The position numbers and the translations under genes are program-made. A DNA stretch of 64,000 nucleotides from assembly GCA_029207755.1 (NCBI GenBank), contig JARCOQ010000002.1:4960001-5024000 (forward strand). Reading direction: 5' to 3'. The stretch is from Chamaea fasciata. Its lineage: Eukaryota; Chordata; Aves; Passeriformes; Sylviidae. The notes under the pieces are model-generated. The model was not told the DNA's origin, ran no database searches, and saw only the letters and a program-made list of their open reading frames with translations. Of the stretch, positions 49,725 to 57,882 are shown in pieces; position 1 is the stretch's first letter; every line of letters begins with the position of its first letter.

Positions 49725-50045
49725 GAATTGGAGCTCCTGACTTTTTTATGAGGGAAGATTAAAGGAGCTGATTATGTTTGGCTTGGCCCCACCAGTGACT
49801 GGGGAGGGGTGAAGACCATGCCAGGGCTAAGAAGTGGCTGAAGGATGTGGGCAAGAGGGGGGTCACAGAACATGCTGAGGGGCACATGATGGAGGAGAGG
49901 CTCCTCGTGACAAAATGCCTTGATGGGAGATGGATGCATTAAACTGTGCTGCTCTGCAGCGTGAAGAAAAACCTCGTTCACTTGCTGGGGCCCACTGAGC
50001 AGAAATTTAAGCACTTGGAGTTTGTGCTGCAGGTCATGGTCTTTC
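49725..50045 (+). mobile_element. Degraded CR1 LINE fragment just upstream of IGSF3 domain-2 exon
   Basis: A diverged sense-strand CR1 segment: GAGCTCCTGACTTTTTTATG then AAGGAGCTGATTATGTTTGG resemble the CR1 'ggctgagggagctgggc ttgttcagcctgg' region. AAGAAAAACCTCGTTCACTT then TTAAGCACTTGGAG resemble the later 'aaaaatttcttcac...cattggaa' region, in the expected order and spacing. Divergence is high, so this is an old insertion. It ends about 190 bp before the D2 acceptor. Identification is by remembered consensus and moderately uncertain. Confidence 0.5.
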
Positions 50046-50234
50046 CCAGCCAAGGGCTTTGGGGACGATTCTCTTCGTCTTAGGGACTAAATATGAGTTA
50101 ACACAGCCTTGCTAATACTTAATGTTTAATTGCAACTTCAAAAAGAAACTTCTCCCCCAGCTCTCTCTTGAGGCGTTTAGCCTTTACACTGAGCATTTCG
50201 GCGTTGCTAACTCCGGGCTGTTCCTGTCCTGCAG

Positions 50235-50645
50235 TGATCCCGGACTCGCTGCGGGTGACGGCGGTCCCGCAGACGCTGAACAAGGTGGAGCACGACTCCC
50301 TGGAGCTGAAGTGCGAGGTGTCCAAGAGCACGGCCCAGCACAGCCACGTCTCCATCGCCTGGTACCGGCAGCGGGGCGGCGAGGCGCCCGTCGAGATCAT
50401 CTCCCTCAGCCGCGACTTCGTGCTGCGGGCCGGCAGTGCCTACGCCCAGCGACAGGCCACGGGGGACGTGCGCTTGGACAAAGTTGGGGAGACCACCTCC
50501 AAGCTCACCATCTACAACCTCCACCCGTCAGACCAGGGCGAGTTCTACTGCGAGGCAGCTGAGTGGATCCAGGACCCGGACGATTCTTGGTATGCCATGA
50601 CCCGCAAGCGCTCCCAAGGCACCATCGTCAACGTGCAGGCCACTG
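50235..50645 (+). CDS. IGSF3: IGSF3 exon encoding Ig domain 2 with EWI motif
   Basis: The exon is 137 codons, phase 1 at both ends. The acceptor is CTGTCCTGCAG and the donor reads ACTG/GTCAGT, weaker than the GTRAGT donors of D3-D5. The domain begins (V)IPDSLRVTAVPQTL as in human IGSF3. Its Ig cysteines are TGC 50312-50314 and TGC 50549-50551, 79 residues apart, with the core IAWYRQ tryptophan strand and the S-D-Q-G-E-F-Y-C motif. Immediately after the second cysteine is Ala-Ala-Glu-Trp-Ile (EWI at 50561-50569), the signature that names the EWI family (IGSF3, IGSF8, PTGFRN, CD101). No N-x-S/T glycosylation site was seen. The open frame continues upstream through the acceptor to a TTG, which is not a plausible start, so splicing from D1 is the supported model. 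Confidence 0.97.
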
Positions 50646-51495
50646 GTCAGTGTCTCCTCTGCCTTTTCATCCTTGGCTGGGTAGTGGGAGGAGATGGAAA
50701 GTGGGGCTGTGCTTTGTTGGGTGGCTGGGGTTTGGCTCACTGCTTTGCCACGTGCCCCACTTGGGGGCTGCTGGCAGGGTTAAACAGGGCAAAGGAGGGC
50801 CCAGGCACTGCCTGCAGCCAAGGGAAGTGTCAGCAAAGGGCAGCGAGGGGGTTTGGGTGGCAGGCCCTGTCTCCTGATGTGGTCAGGGATCTAGAGCTGG
50901 CACAGAAGCTAAAATATGCATCTTAAGCACTTGGTGCTAGCACAGACAGTGAAGATTTTGGTAAGTTTGGAGGTTAGAGTGATACAGCAGGGAATAAAAC
51001 TAAAAATTTCAGCAAGCACTTTTGTATCACGTAAGGTCCATTTAAAAGTCAAAATTCTTCTCTTAGCCCCCAGCACAGATTCCTGCTAAGGATATAAAGA
51101 CCCAGCTGAGCTCTCTGTTCCCCTCTGATATCCCCAAAGGTTCTGCCTCTTGACTCAGGCCGAGCGGGGTGTGAGTAGGACTAGGCTCCAGGTCATATTC
51201 CACAGTGGTACTGGATGCTGGTGTCACACCAGAGCTGCTGCCTGGAGGAAAGGGATGTGACTGAGGAAGCCTTTGCGTGCTCTTTGCTTGATGGGCAAGA
51301 AGGTGCCTCTCCAGCAGCACTGCCCATCTGGTCTCCCACAGCAAAAGCAAGTCCCTAACCTTTTTACCTCTGGATGTGCTTGTCTGAGGGATATTGGCTA
51401 TGCAAGGAGTAGCAAGATCTGAACATCTCACATAACAGGCATGCTGGCTCTCCTGGTGGGCGTTGCCATCCTGACACAAGTCGTTCTCTCCCCAG
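50646..51495 (+). other. IGSF3: IGSF3 intron between D2 and D3 exons (850 bp)
   Basis: A short intron from donor GTCAGT to acceptor GTTCTCTCCCCAG. The joined codon is G+AC, Asp, giving the expected VQATDKEF junction. It contains no recognisable repeat. Its last 55 bases carry an ATG-initiated frame (51441) that stays open into D3 and encodes a hydrophobic leader-like stretch. The antisense open frame over this region is a shadow of the GC-rich D3 exon. Confidence 0.93.
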
Positions 51496-51885
51496 ACAAG
51501 GAGTTCAGTGTCCGGCTGGAGACGGAGAAGCGGATGTACATTGTGGGCGAGCCAGTGGAGTTCCGGTGCATCCTGGAGGCGCAGAACGTCCCCGACCGCT
51601 ACTTCTCCATCTCCTGGGCCTTCAACAGCTCCCTCATCGCCAGCCTGGGCCCCAACGCCGTGCCGGTGCTCAACAACGAGTTCGCCCAGCGCGAGGCCCT
51701 GGGCCAGCTCAAGGTGGCCAAAGAGAGCGACAACGTTTTCGTGCTGAAGATCTACCGCCTGCGCCTCGAGGACAGCGGCAAGTACAACTGCCGGGTGACC
51801 GAGCGCGAGAAGACCGTGACGGGAGACTTCATCGACAAGGAGAGCAAGCGGCCCAAGAACATCCCCATCACCGTCATGCCACTCA
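51496..51885 (+). CDS. IGSF3: IGSF3 exon encoding Ig domain 3
   Basis: The exon is 130 codons, phase 1 at both ends, with acceptor CTCTCCCCAG and consensus donor CTCA/GTAAGT. The product starts (D)KEFSVRLETEKR and matches human IGSF3 closely in the stretch FRCILEAQNVPDRYF. Ig cysteines are TGC 51567-51569 and TGC 51789-51791, 74 residues apart, with the SWAF tryptophan and the E-D-S-G-K-Y-N-C motif. One N-glycosylation sequon (Asn-Ser-Ser) lies at 51624. In the EWI position the residues are Thr-Glu-Arg-Glu, so the signature is lost here as in the mammalian protein. A charged segment (ESKRPKN) joins it to D4. Third codon positions are nearly all G or C, unlike the flanking introns. Confidence 0.97.
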
Positions 51886-53574
51886 GTAAGTAGGGGCCTG
51901 CCCATCCCCTCCTGGGGGCATTGCTGGGCTGGGCAGGCAGCTGGGAAAGGTGTGATGTGCCCAGATCACAGCAGTAAAGGAGAGGGAAGATGAGAGTTCA
52001 CATGCTGTTCGGGCTTGGAATCCCAGCTGGCAAGATGTGTTTTTGCTGTTGGGAAGGTGATGAAAGGGAGGGATACGTGTCAGGCTCATAGGTGGGGAGT
52101 CGTGCTCCCACCTTGGTAATGACACCAAGCTGGCAGTTCCGTTCTTGAGCAGAAGGTACGTGTGACAGCCTCTGACTTGCTCCTCACATCTCTCTCCTGG
52201 CCTTGCTCTGCAGGGAGCTGGGTGCTCTCTAAAGTACTCAGCAGGCAAAGTGGGGAAACCAGCTTGGCCTTGGTTTATCCTAGGAGCTGCTAGGTTCCTG
52301 CAGGCTGTTACGTGATGGTAATTCGGCTGTCTTGCAAGACAGCTGTACTGGAAGAAACCAGGTGTGCTCCTTGAGCCGCAGTGCTCTTCAGCATGGAGCT
52401 CCATCCTGGTCACTGTGGGTGAGCCAGCTCTCGTGAAAAAACTGGAGGCTCGCCTTGAATGTCTTTTATATTTGTCAGATGAACATGGTAAATACAGAAG
52501 AAACAGGCTGAGAGGAGAGATTCCACTGACTCATTCCTTGTTTTGCTCTCTGAAACTCTGGTAGCCGTGGCATGGTGAACCATGCATGGGTTGCCCAGGC
52601 TACCATGGCAGTGGGCTGGGACCAAGCAGAGGGTAGCTGCAAGAGGATTTTGTCCTATATTGGCCTCCTGTCTCCTAGATTTGTAGGGAAATGCAGCCCT
52701 TTCCTCTAGCTGTTTTTTCTCCCTCATTTCTCCAAAAGAAATTCTGTTTCTTTTCTCTCCTACCAATATTTGGTCTCATTTGTTTGGCTTTGAAAATGAC
52801 TCTAGCTAGAAATCTTGCATTGGACAAATATCTAAAATGTATTGTTTCTAGACCCAGCCACCTTTCAGACAAATTTGATTCTTGCCTTTGATAAATCACC
52901 AGCTGTAGGGACAAACACGATGGTTTTTTAAGGGTGCTACGTGTCTGTAACTCTGATGGAAGGCAGCAGGAGTAACCAGCACTCAGTATCTCTGAAAAGC
53001 CAACCACAAAGCCTTACACTTCTGGGAAGCTCAAGATACCAGATTTTTTTTTGAATGTTACCAAACAGTGATAGCTACCTATAGTGTCACTAGAAGTGGG
53101 AGTTTGGGAGAGCTTCTCCCAAAAGTTGTTGGTAGGAATGGATGTGGCAAGATGGTGATCAGGATGACCTGAATTGAAAAAGCCACAGGGCGCTGGAAGC
53201 TTTTTTTTTTTTTGGCAGAGCCAGTTGCACACAGTGCATATTGTAGCAACAGAAATTCCCTCAAGTTTTGCTGAGATCCCGTCCCGGACCTGTGACCAGA
53301 AGACACGGCAATGTCTCCTGAGCTGTAGGCAGAGATTTCTCCCAGCTTTGGCCTTCACCTGCCTTGAGTGTGCAAGTCACCAGGAGCAGCTCGCTGCCCA
53401 CCCAGCAGTTTTTGGATGTGGTCACGCATGAGGTTAAGACGTGCCTGGACCCAAATGCGTGGGCAGTTCCCTGCACCTGGTGGAAAGCGTCTCTGGCCGG
53501 CAGCGTCCCTCTTGCAGCCCGAGCAGTGGCGAGTGTGTGTCATCTCCCCTGTGTATATGCGTTTCTCTCCTTAG
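51886..53574 (+). other. IGSF3: IGSF3 intron between D3 and D4 exons (1.7 kb)
   Basis: The intron runs from GTAAGT to acceptor TTTCTCTCCTTAG. The joined codon is A+AG, Lys, giving PLKTSIS across the junction, as in the family. Sequence inside is unique-looking, with a short T-run near 53200-53212. No repeat family, RNA gene or additional exon was recognised. Confidence 0.93.
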
Positions 53575-53976
53575 AGACCAGCATCTCCTTGGAGATAATC
53601 AACAACGCCAGCGTTGTCTTGGAGGGAGAGAGCCTGCGCTTTGGCTGCAACGTGCGCTCGGGCTTCGGGCCGCAGAGCCGCCTCTCGGTCACCTGGCAGC
53701 TGGTGGACAAGCTGAACCGGCGCAGCGAAATCGTGCGTCTGGACCGAGAGGGCACCCTGCACCCCGGCCCCGCCTACGCGGAGCGCAGCAGCTACGGGGG
53801 CATCCAGGTGGAGCAGGTCCGGCCCGGCTCCTTCACCCTGGAGATCTTCAACAGCGTCAAGGCCGACGAGGGCCATTATGAGTGCCGGGTGGCCGAGTGG
53901 ACGCGGACGCTGGATGGGGAGTGGCAGATGGTTGGGGAGCGGCACATGAGCACCCCGGTGTCCATCACTGCTCTGG
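53575..53976 (+). CDS. IGSF3: IGSF3 exon encoding Ig domain 4 with EWT motif variant
   Basis: The exon is 134 codons, phase 1 at both ends. The acceptor is CTCTCCTTAG and the donor CTGG/GTGAGT. The second AG two bases later (53575-53576) is not used because only the first preserves the frame. The product reads (K)TSISLEIINNASVVLEGESL. Ig cysteines are TGC 53646-53648 and TGC 53883-53885, 79 residues apart, with the VTWQLVD tryptophan strand and the A-D-E-G-H-Y-E-C motif. After the second cysteine comes Val-Ala-Glu-Trp-Thr (53895-53903), an EWI variant like human EWV. One N-glycosylation sequon (Asn-Ala-Ser) lies at 53604. The exon ends VSITAL(E), the conserved link into D5. Confidence 0.97.
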
Positions 53977-56900
53977 GTGAGTACTTGAGGCGTGGGGGGC
54001 CCTGCGGCCACGGTCCCCCATGCGCCTGGCCGTCCCCCAGAAGGTCGCCTGCAAATCACTGAGGCTGTTCTGAGCGCTCCTGCCTTTGCTTGGCAGCAAA
54101 ATGGAGGCACCCAGCAGCCTGCCCACAGCTCCTCGTAGGTTGGTGCAGAACGCCTGCATGCGCCGTCGTGTGTGGGGGCAAAGTCTGAGGGGTGGCTGTG
54201 GCAGGAGCAAAGCAGGGAATAGCTGAGGAAAGGGATAGGGCTTCCGGTGTCCTTCAGAGGAGAGGGGCTGCCAGTCCCATGGTGTGTTCTGCCAGTACTG
54301 GAGCTGGATTTTGGTCAGTGCAGTGGTGGTGCTCCATTGGCAGCCCATGGACATCGCAGCCTCCTTGCCCGCCCTGGGTAAACCTTACCTCTGCCCACAC
54401 CAGATCAGGAGCTCAAAATGCTGGGCATCTGTTGGCCCAAAAAGCAGAAATGGTGGGCATCTCTGACAGAAAGAATGGTCCTCGCTGCCTCTGCAGGGAG
54501 GCACTGAGCTACTGGCCCAGAGCCACAATGTTGTCCGTGACCGAATTAAACCGGTACCTGGGATCATTGCAGCTGGTACTCTGCTCTGCCAAGGGGCTCC
54601 TCTATTCAAACGCAGTGAAACCACATCAGTTTAGGAGAGCACAGGTAGGGGGTTTGACATTTTGCATGGATTGTGAGTTACTTCGATCCTCTGGGGCTGG
54701 TTCCAAAACTGATCTGCAGAAGGCTGAAGAAGGGATGACTGCTCCTGTGAGGCCACTGATTTTCAGAGTGCCAAGGCTAAGACAATCAGGGAGCTCTATT
54801 GAAAGGTTGAGATAGGAATTTTGGCAGGAGGGTGGGGACTGTGTGGCTTTTATTGGTACTCTGAAGTATTAATCTTAAGCTTTGACAAAATGTGTGTGAG
54901 ACCAGACTTGAAAGCTGTATTGTATTCTGATGAAAATCTTGCCTTTTTCCTCCTTTCCTCTCCTTTGCTTTTGACCTCCTTTCAGAGGCTGTTTTGTCTG
55001 GAGTTAGAAATCTTCTCTGTATGGCTTCCAAAAGCAGGTAGGGATGTTCTTTTGTAAAGAACTAAAGGAAGATTCTCATTTAGTTTCAATGGTATCTTGC
55101 TCATGAGGTCAGCAGCATTTGGCCTGCTACAAGTCCCAAGTATCAGCCCTTCCCTTTACTCTGCCACTTGTAGAAGTCTTGAGATTAAGCGCTGAGATTT
55201 TAAAATGTGTCACTTCTACTCTTGTTAAAATTTAACATGCTCAGAAGTGCACAGCAGTTCCAGAAGATGTGATGGAAAGGTTGTCCCAGCCCTTCCACTC
55301 CTCAGTCACTGGCTGTTGAGCATGTTCTGTCTAGTCCTAAGAAATTCCTAGGTCTCTAACTAGAAAAGCTGAAGTACCTCATAAAAATGTAGTAGAGAAA
55401 CTATTGAGTATTGTTTTGCTGCTGAATCTGGTATTTTTTTTGTTCAGCTTAATGTTTTTGAAATGTCCTGAGAAACTCAAATTCAGGGTGCTAAGAAAAA
55501 GCAAGAGAGGTTTATGGCTTCAGAAACTGCTGTTTAAAAAAAGAAAAAAAAGCAGTAAATTTAGTGACACTCACATTTCAAGTTAAGGTCTTGTCGTTTT
55601 CCAGTCTGCTGGGGTAAGAAACTCTTTAGCTGATGATGTTCAAACCCATAAATCTAACCACAGGGTGGTTCAGAAGCAACAGCCAGAAGAGAGATGTGCT
55701 GCCAGAAGAGACCAGATGTTCCTGAACTTCTGAGGCTCTTGATTGTGTGGCATGGACTTAAAGCCCCTGTCTGGCCAGGGAAGGAGGGGGGTGAGGGAGT
55801 ACTGTATTTTTGTAGGGAGGTTTTACAGAAAATCAGTCTACTTCTATGCTTTTTGTACCAACTCCCAAAAGAAGAACGGCTTTTGTTTGTTAACCCAAGT
55901 GCCATGACTGTGTTGACGGAGTTGAAGACGTGACAAACACACCTGGCTTCTGCATGACTTCCTGAAGTTCCCTTGCCCAGGCCAACTGGAGAGTAAACCT
56001 GATGAAATCAGCTTGGTGAAATTAAACTGGCTTTCTAGGGCCTTCTCTGGCTCAATGTTTCTCTGAGCTGGGCCTGGTAGCACACTTCGTGGGGCAGGAG
56101 GGCTGCTGCAGGGTCTGAAGGTGAGGGCTTTTGTGGGGCTGAGATGCAACAGCTCTGCAGGGGAGGCAGCCTGGGTCTGACACTGCCCTCCTGGGTAATC
56201 ACTGAACATGCTGTGGGAGGCTTTAATCCCGAAGATTGACCTGTTTTCTCAGTAATTACACGTCCCGGAGCTCTGGCACGGTGACGCCGTGGGGTTGCAG
56301 AGGCACTTGCTGGAAGCGTGCAGATTTGGTGGGCTCCATGCTGTGCCCGGTCTGCCTGCAGCAGCAGGGAGCTCCTGGCTCAGCTTTTTGTGTCAGTGGC
56401 AGGCTGAAGCTCCATGCTGATCCAGAAGATGTTCCTTTTTTGACTGGTCTCCTCAAGCAGTGGCAGCTCTGCTGTGAGCTGGGGTGGTCAGCACTGCAGG
56501 GAGAGGGAGAACTGTCAGCCTATGTGGGACTCCCCATGGAACCTCTGAGCAGGGGAGTGCTTCCTGGGGACTTTGGCAGAAGAAAACAAGGTTCCTGCTG
56601 AGTCTGCTGGCCACACTGAAGTGATTGGAAGAGAAGAAAATGTTTCTGCAGCTTGGAGCAAATGAGCTATGGAAATTCCCTGACTGAATATGTAAGCCTG
56701 ACTTGCTTACAGTTGACTAACTGGGTTATGTTACCTTTTAATTACTAATAGACTGCTGATTCCAGCTCCTCCAAACAAACAGAGTGCTGGGGGTAGACAA
56801 GTCGAAGCGTATTGACCAACTTGCAGAGTGGCAGACATCTGAGAATAATGCATAAAGCTGTCCTGGAGTGTTGTGATCTGGAAGAGAACAAAAGCTGTGC

Positions 56901-57477
56901 TGTGTGAAGAGCAGGAGCAACCAGCTTCTCTTTCAGTTTGCCTCCATCCTGGGGTTTTGTAACCATTGCCTCCTCTACTGTGCATGTTTTGAAGGCTACC
57001 ACCTCTCGCTTTCCTCATTCTTCCTCCGGCTGCAGCAACCGGACACAGACCTGGGTTGGGGGACAGGGTGGGACCCCCTGCCCAAGAGGTGGATGTGAAT
57101 CACAGGGAGCAGGTGCTGAGTAGCTGCCCTGCCAGATGCTGCTCCCTTGCCATTGTGTTGCTGCGTTTCCATCCAGGGTTCTGGCAGCCTGCAGAGGCTC
57201 TGTGTGTCTCAGGGGATCTCACTCCTCTGGGCAGAAATCACGGGCAGTCCTGCTGTGGCTGCAGCCCGTGCTCACGCAGGCGGTCACTGCTGCTCAGGCA
57301 GTCACCACTTGTGTGGTTTTGCCTCTCCTTTTCACCTCACTTGGCCATAGCAAACGAGAAGCTGGCACAACTCGAGTGGCTGATCACACCACTGGATGAC
57401 CACGCTCTGGCTTTTGCATGCTGCCAGCGGGGCCTCCTTAGGCAGGTGTCTCAAAGCCCTCTCCCCTCTTCCCGCAG
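53977..57477 (+). other. IGSF3: IGSF3 intron between D4 and D5 exons (3.5 kb)
   Basis: The intron runs from GTGAGT to acceptor CCTCTTCCCGCAG. The joined codon is G+AG, Glu, producing TALEAGFAVTAIS. No repeat family, RNA gene or extra Ig-like frame was seen. Its last 82 bases include an ATG (57396) in frame with D5, with a weakly leader-like sequence. Confidence 0.92.
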
Positions 57478-57882
57478 AGGCCGGATTCGCCGTCACAGCC
57501 ATCTCCCGCACCCCGGGCGTGACCTACAACGAGTCCTTCGACCTGCAGTGCATCATCAAGCCCCACTACCCGTCGTGGGTGCCGGTGTCGGTGACGTGGC
57601 GCTTCCAGCCGGCGGGCAGCACCGAGTTCCACGACCTGGTCACCTTCACGCGCGACGGCGGCGTGCAGTGGGGCGACCGGGCCGCGGCCTTCCGCACCCG
57701 CACCGCCATCGAGAAGGCCGAGTCCAGCAACAACGTGCGCCTCAGCATCAGCCGGGCCAGCGACACCGAGGCCGGCAAGTACCAGTGCGTGGCCGAGCTC
57801 TGGAGGAAGAACTACAACAGCAGCTGGACGAGGCTGGCGGACAGGACCTCCAACCTGCTGGAGATCAGGGTGCTGCGGCCTG
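57478..57882 (+). CDS. IGSF3: IGSF3 exon encoding Ig domain 5
   Basis: The exon is 135 codons, phase 1 at both ends, with acceptor CTCTTCCCGCAG and consensus donor CCTG/GTGAGT. The product begins (E)AGFAVTAISRTPGVTY and is the most conserved part of the window compared with remembered human IGSF3, for example TAIEKAESSNNVRLSISRA. Ig cysteines are TGC 57549-57551 and TGC 57786-57788, 79 residues apart, with the VTWRFQ tryptophan strand and the T-E-A-G-K-Y-Q-C motif. The EWI position reads Glu-Leu-Trp. N-glycosylation sequons are Asn-Glu-Ser (57528) and Asn-Ser-Ser (57816). The exon ends EIRVLRP plus one base of a split codon. The next (D6) exon is not within the remaining 6.1 kb. Confidence 0.97.

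Larger units (their letters stand above)
17004..50234 (+). other. IGSF3: IGSF3 intron between domain-1 and domain-2 exons (33.2 kb)
   Basis: The intron is bounded by a GTAAGC donor and a TCCTGTCCTGCAG acceptor. The joined codon is G+TG, Val, giving the family sequence NLVVIPDSL across the junction. It is about 20 to 40 times longer than the introns that follow D2 and D3. No Ig-like open frame with a C...DxGxYxC pattern and no convincing gene on either strand was found inside. It contains an LTR-like block, two CR1 fragments recognised confidently and one degraded, homopolymer runs (18 T, 23 C, 23 A, 20 A), a GA-rich tract, a perfect inverted repeat and several CpG-bearing islets. Long first coding introns often hold enhancers or non-coding RNAs, but neither can be shown from sequence alone. 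Confidence 0.9.

Noticed and set aside
50168..50234. Leader-like frame upstream of D2 (Arg-Arg-Leu-Ala-Phe-Thr-Leu...)
   Set aside because: It starts at TTG rather than ATG and covers the polypyrimidine tract, so it is not a plausible initiation site; D1-to-D2 splicing explains the junction.
51063..51905. 280-codon minus-strand open frame over the D3 exon
   Set aside because: It is antisense to a GC-rich coding exon, extends only a little beyond it, has repetitive Leu/Val/Gly composition and no domain. It is a shadow of D3.
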